Positions 19,783-27,363 of a stretch of DNA of 64,000 bases are shown here, in pieces. The stretch is from CAYOSF01 sp964406605 (GTDB taxonomy: Bacteria; Chloroflexota; Dehalococcoidia; DSTF01; RBG-16-68-14): contig CAYOSF010000003.1 of NCBI GenBank assembly GCA_964406605.1, forward strand, positions 186,001 through 250,000, in the 5' to 3' direction. The notes beneath the pieces were generated by a model that was not told the origin of the DNA, did no database searches, and worked only from the letters and a program-made list of their open reading frames with translations. How positions within the stretch are numbered: the stretch's first letter is position 1; each line of letters begins with the position of its first letter. Made by a program: the position numbers and the translations under genes.

Positions 19783-20364
19783 GTGGTCTACGTTCCTCGG
19801 CAGCACCACCGACGCTCGATCAGGCTACCCACGTTCGACTACTCACAGGCGGGAGCGTACTTCATCACCATCGTGTGCCAGGGGAGTGAGTCCCTGCTTG
19901 GGGACATCGTGGGTGGAGATGTGCTGCTCAGTCCCTATGGCGAAATCACTCGGGACGAATGGTGCCGGACGCCGAGCATGCGCACTGAGGTGGATCTGGA
20001 CGAGTTCGTGGTGATGCCAAACCATCTTCACGGTATCGTGATTATCAAGGATCTGGAGCGCTTTGACCGTGATGTAGGGGCGCACGGCCGTGCGCCCCTA
20101 CGCCGTCGACCTCGGTCACTCGGCTCGTTCATGGCCGGGTTCAAGGCCGCGACGACGAGACGCATCAACCGCGTTCGCCAGACACCCCGCCAGCGGGTGT
20201 GGCAACGCAACTACTATGAGCGGGTGATCCGCGACGAGGCGGAACTGGCCCGAATCCGCCGGTACATCGCTGAGAACCCGACGCGCTGGGAGGATGATCC
20301 AGAGAACCCGGCCGTCGGACGGATGGCCCGCGTAGGGGCGGTTCGCGAACCGCCCCTACGGTAG
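19783..20364 (+). CDS. REP-associated tyrosine transposase (RAYT, Y1/HUH superfamily)
   Basis: 193 aa. HRRSIRLPTFDYSQAGAYFITIVCQG at the N-terminus, the HUH motif in VVMPNHLHGIVII and the catalytic tyrosine region RNYYERVIRDEAELARIRRYIAENPTRW identify a RAYT of the IS200-like Y1 family. These single-strand nucleases cut and rejoin REP hairpins, and REP palindromes are indeed present nearby. Two palindromes lie inside this gene in frame: one encodes VGAHGRAPL between the HUH and tyrosine regions, the other encodes the last residues (VGAVREPPLR) up to the stop. GTG start chosen because the RAYT N-terminal motif follows within nine residues. Confidence 0.93.
   Translation: MVYVPRQHHRRSIRLPTFDYSQAGAYFITIVCQGSESLLGDIVGGDVLLSPYGEITRDEWCRTPSMRTEVDLDEFVVMPNHLHGIVIIKDLERFDRDVGAHGRAPLRRRPRSLGSFMAGFKAATTRRINRVRQTPRQRVWQRNYYERVIRDEAELARIRRYIAENPTRWEDDPENPAVGRMARVGAVREPPLR
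20074..20101. repeat. REP palindrome inside the RAYT coding sequence
   Basis: Perfect 28-bp palindrome, identical to 15457-15484, translated in frame as VGAHGRAPL. Confidence 0.95.
20332..20359. repeat. REP-family palindrome at the RAYT 3' end
   Basis: Perfect 14+14 palindrome with half-site GTAGGGGCGGTTCG; outer bases match the other REPs, inner bases differ. It codes for the RAYT C-terminus; the stop follows two bases after the next codon. Confidence 0.9.
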
Positions 20365-20373
20365 CTGAGGCAA

Positions 20374-20421
20374 CGATCGCCACGAGATACGGCATGGACC
20401 TCCCGAACATGGACGATTGGG
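20374..20421 (+). pseudogene. Remnant of an LLM oxidoreductase 5' end
   Basis: The reading AIATRYGMDLPNMDDW here matches AIAMKYGIDLPNLGGC at the start of the oxidoreductase gene at 18827; at the DNA level ATCGCCA and ATACGGCAT blocks are kept. The start ATG has become ACG and similarity fades after about 45 bases. Confidence 0.6.
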
Positions 20422-20571
20422 CCGAACCGATGCCACCGCGCATCGTGCCGCGCTCGGTGTAGCGGAACCTCGCCCGTGGCGGCGTTTGCGAAACGCGGTC
20501 TACAACGCTATCATCTCAAGGCTGACATTCGACAGCGGCAGCAAGTCGTCCGACATTCAGTACGGAGGTTT

Positions 20572-20667
20572 ATGGGTAACGTCATCAAGAAGCGGCGCAA
20601 GAAAATGAGCAAGCACAAGTACCGCAAGATGCTCAAGAAGACGCGCTGGCAGCGCCGCCACAAGTAA
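20572..20667 (+). CDS. 31-aa ribosomal protein, bS22 / AURKAIP1-COX24 family
   Basis: ATG preceded by ACGGAGGT. MGNVIKKRRKKMSKHKYR... is the hallmark of the AURKAIP1/COX24 domain, the family of the mycobacterial small-subunit protein bS22 (which begins MGSVIKKRRKRMSKKKHRK) and of mitochondrial mS38. 17 of 31 residues are Lys or Arg. It probably binds 16S rRNA near the decoding region. It has its own hairpin terminator 25 bases downstream, so it is likely a single-gene transcript. Confidence 0.92.
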   Translation: MGNVIKKRRKKMSKHKYRKMLKKTRWQRRHK

Positions 20668-20692
20668 CGGTCGATACCTCCGCGGAGATCGC

Positions 20693-20718
20693 GCAGCCGC
20701 CCGACCCCGGGCGGCTGC
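20693..20718 (+). terminator. Terminator after the bS22-like gene
   Basis: GCAGCCGCCCG and CGGGCGGCTGC form a perfect 11-bp stem with loop ACCC, followed by GTTGTGCCTTCT. Confidence 0.75.
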
Positions 20719-20780
20719 GTTGTGCCTTCTGCAGACTTCACCGGACAGCCGTACAGTGCTACGCTGGCAGCGCTCCGGCC

Positions 20781-21248
20781 ATGGCCACGTTGCAGCTCTC
20801 CGACTTCGAAGCCCGCCTCGTCTTTCTGGCCGTTCAGTACCATCTCGCGCGCCCGGGCTCTGAGCTGGACCCCGAGACGGGAGGGCCGCGCGAGCACGGT
20901 CTGGCGGAAGTCGGGCGGGCGCTGGAACCGCAGCTCGAACAGGCTGTCGCTGAGATCGAGCTCAGCGAATACCAGCGCGGGCGCCTCATTTCGGCCGTTG
21001 CGGGAACGGTGAACGAGCTCAAGGCGTATCCGTTGCTGGACGTCGGCCGGAGCATGGTGCCGGGCTTCGACGAGGCGATGCGGCGGCTCTTCCCTGAGGT
21101 GGCTGAAGAGCCGGACGAGGCCTCGGAGGCCGTGGAGCGTCTCCTGGCGCTGCGCCGTCGCCTGGAGGGTCTCGCGCCGCCGCCAACGCGCGGGCCCGAT
21201 CCGCGTTCGCTGCACCGGCCGTGGTGGCGCTTCTGGCGGCGCGGGTAG
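20781..21248 (+). CDS. Conserved-looking soluble protein, unknown function
   Basis: 155 aa, mostly helical and acidic (LSDFEARLVFLAVQYHLARPGSELDP; ELSEYQRGRLISAVAGTVNELKAYPLLD), ending in an Arg/Trp-rich tail WWRFWRRG that could touch a membrane or nucleic acid. No known domain is recognised. Placed alone between two hairpins, so probably monocistronic. Frame and GC bias at third positions support a real gene. Confidence 0.7.
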   Translation: MATLQLSDFEARLVFLAVQYHLARPGSELDPETGGPREHGLAEVGRALEPQLEQAVAEIELSEYQRGRLISAVAGTVNELKAYPLLDVGRSMVPGFDEAMRRLFPEVAEEPDEASEAVERLLALRRRLEGLAPPPTRGPDPRSLHRPWWRFWRRG

Positions 21249-21343
21249 ACGCAGCACTGGTGCGCCTGTGAAGCGGAGTTGCGTGGGGGATCGCTGTCGG
21301 TTCGGCGGCAAATCAGCGGAAAACCGCTGGAATACCCGGTTTA

Positions 21344-21355
21344 GGAAGCGCTTCC
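21344..21355. promoter_or_regulatory. 12-bp perfect palindrome upstream of fdxA
   Basis: GGAAGCGCTTCC with a central CG, of the size and symmetry of LacI-family operators. It lies 36 bases before a TAGAAT -10 hexamer (21391-21396) that precedes the ferredoxin gene. The role is inferred only from shape and place. Confidence 0.4.
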
Positions 21356-21436
21356 TTGCAAAACCACTTCCCCACTAGCGGGGAGCCGCGTAGAATGAGG
21401 CGCTGCTTTCATTGCTGACCAAGGAGGAGAAACGCA

Positions 21437-21727
21437 ATGACCTATGTCATCACTGAGCCATGTATCGACGTGAAGGACCGCGCCTGCGTCGACGTCTGTC
21501 CCGTGGATTGCATCCACGACGACGGAGATGACGACCGGATGCTCTACGTCGATCCGGACGAGTGCATCGACTGCGGTGCCTGTGAGCCCGCCTGCCCGGT
21601 CACGGCCATCTATGCTGAGGATGACGTGCCCGACGAGCAGCAGGCGTACACGGAGATCAACGCTCTCTGGTACAAGGACAAGGCGACAGCCCGCGCCAAG
21701 GTCGCAGAGGTCGCCCCGAGCGCCTAG
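21437..21727 (+). CDS. fdxA: 7Fe-type ferredoxin
   Basis: 96 aa, preceded by AAGGAGG. Cys spacing (C-x7-C-x3-C-P, then CIDCGACEPACP) is that of FdxA: the N-terminal set CIDVKDRACVDVCPVDC can hold a 3Fe-4S cluster and CIDCGACEPACP a 4Fe-4S cluster. The C-terminal tail (ALWYKDKATARAKVAEVAP) is also typical. It is a soluble low-potential electron carrier. Its own promoter and terminator suggest a single-gene unit. Confidence 0.95.
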   Translation: MTYVITEPCIDVKDRACVDVCPVDCIHDDGDDDRMLYVDPDECIDCGACEPACPVTAIYAEDDVPDEQQAYTEINALWYKDKATARAKVAEVAPSA

Positions 21728-21808
21728 CGGGCCGCGGTAAGGCTGCGGCGGTCCTGACGGGCAGAGAAGTCGCACCGTCGGGCACAGACGAGGGTACCCT
21801 GGATCAGG

Positions 21809-21833
21809 AAGGCCAGGCCGCGAGCCTGGCCTT
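21809..21833. terminator. Shared terminator between fdxA and rmuC
   Basis: AAGGCCAGGC and GCCTGGCCTT form a 10-bp stem with five-base loop between two convergent genes; A/T pairs at the stem base give a U tract on either strand. Confidence 0.75.
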
Positions 21834-21860
21834 CACCCGTGTCGGAGCGGGTCGACCGCC

Positions 21861-22958
21861 CTATTCTGTCTCGTCGCTGCCGTCCACTGCTGCCGGCTCC
21901 ATTAGCGATCCCTGCTCCGGCCCCTTCAGGGACATCGCAAGGCGATCATCCAGGCGGCCGGCCAGCTTGTCTAGGTCGTCGTACTTGTTCTTGGCCCGCC
22001 CCACGTGCGTTCCCAACACCTCGAACTCCTGCCGGAATCGCCCGAACTCCCGCTGGAGCTGTCCCACCCGGGCCATGATCTCCTTGGCGTTTTCCTCGAC
22101 GCGCATGCCTCTGAGGCCCAGCACGATCGCCTGGAGATAGGCGTAGAAGCTGTTGGGCGAGACGGGGATGACCTTACGTTCCAGCGCGTAGGAGTTGAGA
22201 TCTCCTCTCCCCTCCAGAATCTCGTCCTTGACGATGACTTCGTAGTAGACGTTCTCGGCGGGAATGTACATGAGCGCGAAGGGGAACGTGCCCTCTTCGG
22301 GCCGGATGTACTTGCTAACCGCGTCGATGTGGATGCGCACGGCGCGCACGAACTCCCTGCGCAACGATGCTCGCTCCTCATCGGATTCTGCCGCCAGCAT
22401 GCGGTTGAACGCCTCCAGCGGGAACTTGGAATCGACAGGCACCAGGCTGTGGCCCAGCTTGATGACGGCATCCACCCGGGCTCCGTCGGTGAAGCCGTGT
22501 TGCGTGCCGTAGTGCTCATCCGGAAGGATCTGACCCAGCAACTGCTCAAGCAACAATTCCCCGAAGCCGCCGCGGACCTTCGGAGGCCGCAGGATGTCCT
22601 GCAGGCTTGAGATGTCCCGTCCCACTTCCAGCATCTGCTGTGTCGACTGGGAGAGCTGGCCCAATCGCTCGTTTACGTTCTTCATCGTGTCCTGCGTGCT
22701 CAGGAGCGACTGGCCCATGGCGTTCTGCACTGCATCCAGACGCTGGTTGAGCTTCGCGTCGACGGCGTTCACCTGGCCGAGCACAGTTTGCTGGTTGGCC
22801 ATGACCGCCTGCGTTATCTCTCCCTTGAGCGCGAGGAGTTGCTGCTCAACGCGCTGGGTCTCCGGCTCCTGACTGGGTCGGCGCTGGGCCAGCATCCAGA
22901 CCGAGACTCCGGCCGCCACGAGCAGCGCCACCAACAGGACAATGATCACAGCTTCCAC
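21861..22958 (-). CDS. rmuC: DNA recombination protein RmuC
   Basis: 365 aa, GTG start with GGGGG upstream. An N-terminal membrane anchor (VIIVLLVALLVAAGVSVWML) is followed by a coiled coil (residues ~30-120) and the RmuC nuclease-fold domain with GGFGELLLEQLLGQILPDEHYGTQ, DAVIKLGHSLVPVDSKFPLEAFNRML and EGTFPFALMYIPAENVYYE. RmuC limits DNA inversion and rearrangement at repeats. The gene is preceded by a perfect GAAC-N4-GTTC box, so it is probably induced by DNA damage. Confidence 0.95.
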   Translation of the reverse strand: MEAVIIVLLVALLVAAGVSVWMLAQRRPSQEPETQRVEQQLLALKGEITQAVMANQQTVLGQVNAVDAKLNQRLDAVQNAMGQSLLSTQDTMKNVNERLGQLSQSTQQMLEVGRDISSLQDILRPPKVRGGFGELLLEQLLGQILPDEHYGTQHGFTDGARVDAVIKLGHSLVPVDSKFPLEAFNRMLAAESDEERASLRREFVRAVRIHIDAVSKYIRPEEGTFPFALMYIPAENVYYEVIVKDEILEGRGDLNSYALERKVIPVSPNSFYAYLQAIVLGLRGMRVEENAKEIMARVGQLQREFGRFRQEFEVLGTHVGRAKNKYDDLDKLAGRLDDRLAMSLKGPEQGSLMEPAAVDGSDETE

Positions 22959-23013
22959 GCCGGTACCCCCTTCCGTAGCTCGCTACCTCGGGCTTCAGGC
23001 CTGGGTCCAAGTG

Positions 23014-23038
23014 ATATTATGTCTAAGAACGTATGTTC
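23014..23038 (-). promoter_or_regulatory. rmuC promoter with LexA-type SOS box
   Basis: GAACGTATGTTC at 23027-23038 is a perfect GAAC-N4-GTTC palindrome, the LexA site form of Gram-positive bacteria. Reading toward rmuC it is followed after seven bases by TAATAT (23014-23019), a good -10. Bound LexA would cover the -35 region. Confidence 0.75.
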
Positions 23039-23098
23039 CCAGGTGAATGATACGCCGATCGGGAAGAGGAGGCAACCCCAGGGAACGGGCCTAGAAAT

Positions 23099-24421
23099 CT
23101 AGCAGTCCGGTAGTCGCTCCCGCACCGCCTCGACCAGGTTGGCGATCGGAACCCGGATCTGCTCCATGGTGTCCCGTTCGCGGATGGTGACCGCGTCGTC
23201 CTCCAGGCTGTCAAAGTCCACGGTAACGCCCAGCGGTGTTCCTATCTCATCTTGGCGGCGGTAGCGCCGGCCGATGCTCTGGGCATCGTCGTACTGGGTC
23301 ATGAAGTGCGGACGGACCAGCTCCCAGACGCGGCGGGCGGTCGGTACCAGTTTCTCGTTGCGGCTGAGGGGCAGGATAGCGACCTTGATCGGCGCCAGCG
23401 CCGGGTGGAGGCGCAGCACCACGCGCTTCTCGCCGCGCACCTCCTCCTCACGGTAGGCGTCCAGCAGGAAGATGAGCACGCATCGGTCAACGCCTACCGC
23501 CGGTTCCACTACGTAGGGGACGATGTGCTTGCCGGACTCCTCGTCGAAGAATTCCAGCCGCTTCCCGGTGAACTCGGCGTGGCGCTTCAGGTCGTAGTCC
23601 GTGCGCTTCGCTATCCCCTCCAGCTCCGCCCAACCCATCGGGTACAGGTACTCCACGTCGGTCGTCCCCGACGAGTAGTGCGACAGCTCCTCCGGCGCGT
23701 ACTCGCGCAGACGAAGGTGTTCGCGGCGCACGCCGAAGCGAACGAACCAGTTCAGTCGTTCTTCCCGCCAGTAGTCGTACCACTGGTCGTCCGTGCCCGG
23801 CTTGACGAAATACTCCATCTCCATCTGCTCGAACTCCCGGGTGCGGAAGATGAAGTTGCCGGTCGTTATCTCGTTTCGGAACGATTTCCCCTGCTGGGCA
23901 ATGCCGAACGGCAGCTTGCGGCGGGTCGTGTTCAGGACGTTGTCGAAGTTGACGAAAATGCCCTGCGCGGTTTCCGGTCGCAGCCAGGCGACGGCGCCTT
24001 CGTCCTCCACCGGCCCGACGAACGTCTTGAACATGGTGTTGAACTGGCGGGCTTCGGTGAGCGGGCCCTCGCAGTCGGGGCAGGCCTGGGCCTTCAAGTC
24101 GTCCTCACGGAACCGGTGATGGCAGCGCTGGCATTCCACCAGAGCATCCGTGAAGTGGCTGGTGTGGCCGCTCCCTTCCCATACGCGAGGATTCATCAGG
24201 ATCGAGGCGTCCAGCCCCACCATATCGTCCCGCTCCTGGACCATTGCCCTCCACCAGGCATTCTTGACGTTCCGCTTCAGCTCCGCGCCCAGGGGGCCGT
24301 AGTCCCACGTGCTCTCAAATCCGCCGTAGATCTCGCTGCTCGGGAAGATGAAGCCCCGCCGCTTGCACAGCGAGGCGAGGGTGTCCATATCGACGGTGGG
24401 GTCGGGGGTGCCTTCGCTCAT
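23099..24421 (-). CDS. glyS: Glycyl-tRNA synthetase, homodimeric class II
   Basis: 440 aa from the ATG before SEGTPDPTVDMDTLASLCKRRGFIFPSSEIYGG; the frame extends 20 residues further upstream without features. Class II motifs: GPLGAELKRNVKNAWW, the zinc-type CQRCHHRF...CPDCEGPL, the motif 2 region FRNEITTGNFIFRTREFEQMEMEYF, and motif 3 VEPAVGVDRCVLIFLLDAYREE; the anticodon-binding domain is at the C-terminus (LAPIKVAILPLSRNEKLV). It charges tRNA-Gly. The alpha-beta type is not used here. Confidence 0.97.
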   Translation of the reverse strand: MSEGTPDPTVDMDTLASLCKRRGFIFPSSEIYGGFESTWDYGPLGAELKRNVKNAWWRAMVQERDDMVGLDASILMNPRVWEGSGHTSHFTDALVECQRCHHRFREDDLKAQACPDCEGPLTEARQFNTMFKTFVGPVEDEGAVAWLRPETAQGIFVNFDNVLNTTRRKLPFGIAQQGKSFRNEITTGNFIFRTREFEQMEMEYFVKPGTDDQWYDYWREERLNWFVRFGVRREHLRLREYAPEELSHYSSGTTDVEYLYPMGWAELEGIAKRTDYDLKRHAEFTGKRLEFFDEESGKHIVPYVVEPAVGVDRCVLIFLLDAYREEEVRGEKRVVLRLHPALAPIKVAILPLSRNEKLVPTARRVWELVRPHFMTQYDDAQSIGRRYRRQDEIGTPLGVTVDFDSLEDDAVTIRERDTMEQIRVPIANLVEAVRERLPDC

Positions 24422-24522
24422 TGTTGGGAGTTGACGTGTGAACGTTAGGCGAACACTAGCAGATGCGGGGCATTGAGGCAAAGCCGGCGCCGCCGTCGGC
24501 GCTCGCCAGGCGCGGCGGCAAG

Positions 24523-24552
24523 TTGACCGACTTCCTCGCTCCCACGTACAGT
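24523..24552 (+). promoter_or_regulatory. Promoter TTGACC-N18-TACAGT for a leaderless GTG
   Basis: -35 TTGACC at 24523-24528, 18-base spacer, -10 TACAGT at 24547-24552. Seven bases later GTG at 24560 begins the MFS gene, and there is no Shine-Dalgarno sequence, so the mRNA probably starts at the initiation codon. Confidence 0.65.
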
Positions 24553-24559
24553 GTGCATC

Positions 24560-25858
24560 GTGCCCGAAGCCCTCGCGCTCAACGAACGCCGCGCCTACGA
24601 GGCGAATGTCTGGAAGCTCTACCTCTACGCGTTTCTCATGGAGTTCCAGCTCTGGTGGCCGCTATGGGTGGTGTATCTTCGAGAGACGCGCGGCTTCTCG
24701 CTCACCCAAGTGACCGTCCTTGACGCGCCGTTCTGGCTGGTCATCGTCCTCGCTGAGGTGCCCACCGGCGTCGTTGCCGATCGTTGGGGGCGGAAGTGGT
24801 CGCTCCTGCTGGGAGCCCTCACCTTCTCGTGGGCCATCGTCGTCTTCGGGCTGTCATCCAACTACCTGCTCATTCTCGTGTCGTACCTGGGGTGGGCGGT
24901 GGCCCTGACGTTCCAGTCGGGGGCGAGCAGCGCCTTCCTCTTCGACAGCCTGAAGGTGCTAGGACGGGAGGCCGACTTCGAGCGGCTTACCGGCAGACTG
25001 TTCGCCGTGATGTCGGTCGCAGGCCTGGCCGGCATTCTCCTGGGTGCGCCCTTCGCCGCCGCCACCAACCTCGCCACGCCCATCGTGGTCAGTGGTCTCA
25101 TCGCCGTTCTGGCGGCACCCGTAGCATTGTCGATGAAGGAGCCGCCCATCGCTGAGCACGAGCGTTCGGAGAGCTACCTGGGCCTCCTGCGGGATAGCGT
25201 GGTCCACGTGCGGCGGCGGCCCGCCGTGATGCGGATGCTGGTGTATGCCGCCCTCATCGGGGTAGCCGCATTCGCCCCCGTGATCTTCATTCAGCCGTTT
25301 CTCCGCCTCCACGGCGTGAGCATTGCCAACCTGGGCTTCCTGCAGACGCCCAACCGGATCATGACGACCGTCGGGGCGCTGCTGGCCTATCGGGCAAGCG
25401 CGGTCCTCGGCGGACGCGCGTTCTTCGCCACGCTGCCCGCGGTGATGGTGGCGAGCTACTGTCTGCTGGGTGGTTGGGGAAGCGTCTACGCCTACGTCGC
25501 ATTTCTGCCCATCGCGGCCATGCAGGGGTTGGCCATGCCCGCGACGGGCAACTACATCAACCAGCGCATACCGAGCGGTCAGCGTGCGACCATTCTCTCG
25601 TTTCGACAACTCCTGTTCTCGCTCGCGCTGGCGCCGGTCGAGCCGGCCCTGGGGTTTGTCGCCGACCGCTGGGGGCTGCGGCGGGTGTTCTGGACGCTCG
25701 CGCTGGGCACGGCCGCTGTAGGAGGCGGTGCCTATCTTTGGTGGCATCGTGCCGACGACGCGACGCCCAACCTCAGCGCAACCGGAGCGCCCGGACCGGC
25801 GAGTTCTGCGGCTAGGACCGAGGACAATGATCGCGGTCCTGGCAGCCCCCGTCCCTAG
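24560..25858 (+). CDS. MFS transporter
   Basis: 432 aa, 11-12 hydrophobic helices. The loop 2-3 signature is VPTGVVADRWGRKWSLLLGA (G-x-x-x-D-R-x-G-R-K), and a related FVADRWGLRRVF occurs in the second half. LYLYAFLMEFQLWWPLWVVYLRETRGFSLTQVT resembles drug/antibiotic exporters of the DHA type. Substrate unknown. The GTG at 24560 is preferred over one three codons earlier because the -10 box ends at 24552. The C-terminal ~35 residues are polar and probably disordered. Confidence 0.9.
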   Translation: MPEALALNERRAYEANVWKLYLYAFLMEFQLWWPLWVVYLRETRGFSLTQVTVLDAPFWLVIVLAEVPTGVVADRWGRKWSLLLGALTFSWAIVVFGLSSNYLLILVSYLGWAVALTFQSGASSAFLFDSLKVLGREADFERLTGRLFAVMSVAGLAGILLGAPFAAATNLATPIVVSGLIAVLAAPVALSMKEPPIAEHERSESYLGLLRDSVVHVRRRPAVMRMLVYAALIGVAAFAPVIFIQPFLRLHGVSIANLGFLQTPNRIMTTVGALLAYRASAVLGGRAFFATLPAVMVASYCLLGGWGSVYAYVAFLPIAAMQGLAMPATGNYINQRIPSGQRATILSFRQLLFSLALAPVEPALGFVADRWGLRRVFWTLALGTAAVGGGAYLWWHRADDATPNLSATGAPGPASSAARTEDNDRGPGSPRP

Positions 25859-26082
25859 CGCCCCTGCGTGCGGTCGCCGGCCTGAGCCGGCGGTCGGGCC
25901 TGCTTGACAGCGCGTTCGCCTGCGTCAAGTCGGAAGCATCTGGAGGGTTCTGCCGTCACGGGACCGGCCGGCCGCGATGCTTGCTCGCGCATGGGGGGCG
26001 TCTCGCGCTCTCTTGCGCCCCACTGGCACGCCTCGCTATGCTGCGCTTCGCAGTGATCGTTGGCAGGCAAGGAGACCGGAGT

Positions 26083-27339
26083 GTGACTGGAGATCGGTTC
26101 GTTGTCGAGGGTGGGCGTCCGCTGCGTGGCCGCGTGCGCGTCAGCGGGAACAAGAACGCCGCCGACCATGCCATGGCTGCCGCGCTCCTCACCGCCGATG
26201 ACTGCATCCTGGAGAACGTTCCCGACATCGAGGACGTCACCTACATGAGCGCTATCCTCCAGGAGCTCGGCGCCGAGGTGGAGTGTCTGTCTCCCTCCCG
26301 CCTCCGTATCAACGCCGCCAAGGTACACTCCTTCGAGGCCCCAAGCGAGCTGGTCGTCAATCTGCGTGCAAGCTTCCTGGTCATGGGAGCGCTCCTCACC
26401 AGATTCGGCCGGGCGGGGTGTTGCCCGCCCGGCGGTGATGTCATCGGTCTCCGCCCGCTGGACGTTCACCTTGCCGGGTTTCGGGCCCTGGGAGCCGAGG
26501 TGTACCGTCGGGGCGACCAGTTCGTCGCGGAGAGCAAGCGGCTGAGCGGCGCTCGCGTGGTGCTGGACTACCCGAGCGTGATGGGTACGCAGAACATCAT
26601 TCTGGCCGCCACCATGGCCGAGGGCGTGACGACCATTATCAACGCTGCCGCAGAGCCCGAAGTCGTCAGCCTGGCAGAAATGCTCAACCGAATGGGGGCC
26701 AAGATACGGGGCGTTGGCGGGCATACCATCGAAATCGAAGGCGTGCGCGAGCTTCGTGGCACGACTCAGCGCATCCTGCCGGACCGACTCGAAGCCGGCA
26801 CGTTCGCCCTTGCCATAGCAGCCACTCGGGGGGAAGCAGAAATCGAGGACGCCGTGCCGGAGCACCTGGAAGCGCTCATCTGGAAGATGCAGGAGTCGGG
26901 CGTCCGCATCCGACCGGTGGAGGGTGGCGTGGCGGTCACCGGGGTCGACTCCTGTCGCGCGGTGTCGGCGCAGGCCGTTCCGTATCCAGGCCTTGCTACG
27001 GATCTGCACCCTCCGCTGGCCGCCTTTCTGACACAGGCCCGGGGGGTCAGCGTCATCCACGAGCGGGTCTACGACAATCGATTGCTATACATAAGTGAAC
27101 TACGTAAGATGGGAGCCGACGTGGTTACCGCCGGCCAGACCGCCATTGTGAGCGGTCCCACGCATCTCTACGGGACGCCCGTCCGTTGCATGGACCTGCG
27201 CGCGGGCGCGGCGCTGGTGGTGGCTGCACTGGCCGCCGAGGGCACAGCGGAAATCAGCGACATCTATCACTTGGACCGCGGGTACGAGGCGCTGCCGGAG
27301 AAGCTGCGCTCCCTGGGCGCCTCCGTGCAGCGGGTGTAG
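26083..27339 (+). CDS. murA: UDP-N-acetylglucosamine 1-carboxyvinyltransferase (Asp-type active site)
   Basis: 418 aa from a GTG eight bases after AAGGAGA; a longer frame to 25981 is not typical. MurA moves enolpyruvate from PEP to UDP-GlcNAc, the first committed step of peptidoglycan synthesis. Present are the start block SGNKNAADHAMAAALL, LRPLDVHLAGFRALGAEV, MGTQNIILAAT and LPDRLEAGTFALAIAAT. The catalytic loop reads PPGGDVIGLRP, with Asp119 where most MurAs have Cys (PGGCxIGxRP). The same change in mycobacteria and chlamydiae keeps activity but gives fosfomycin resistance. It is followed 24 bases later by mreB. Confidence 0.95.
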   Translation: MTGDRFVVEGGRPLRGRVRVSGNKNAADHAMAAALLTADDCILENVPDIEDVTYMSAILQELGAEVECLSPSRLRINAAKVHSFEAPSELVVNLRASFLVMGALLTRFGRAGCCPPGGDVIGLRPLDVHLAGFRALGAEVYRRGDQFVAESKRLSGARVVLDYPSVMGTQNIILAATMAEGVTTIINAAAEPEVVSLAEMLNRMGAKIRGVGGHTIEIEGVRELRGTTQRILPDRLEAGTFALAIAATRGEAEIEDAVPEHLEALIWKMQESGVRIRPVEGGVAVTGVDSCRAVSAQAVPYPGLATDLHPPLAAFLTQARGVSVIHERVYDNRLLYISELRKMGADVVTAGQTAIVSGPTHLYGTPVRCMDLRAGAALVVAALAAEGTAEISDIYHLDRGYEALPEKLRSLGASVQRV

Positions 27340-27363
27340 CTGGCGGCGCGAGAGGAGAAGGGC

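Noticed and set aside
23252..24448. Antisense frame (398 aa) across glyS
   Set aside because: Shadow of glycyl-tRNA synthetase; no motif.
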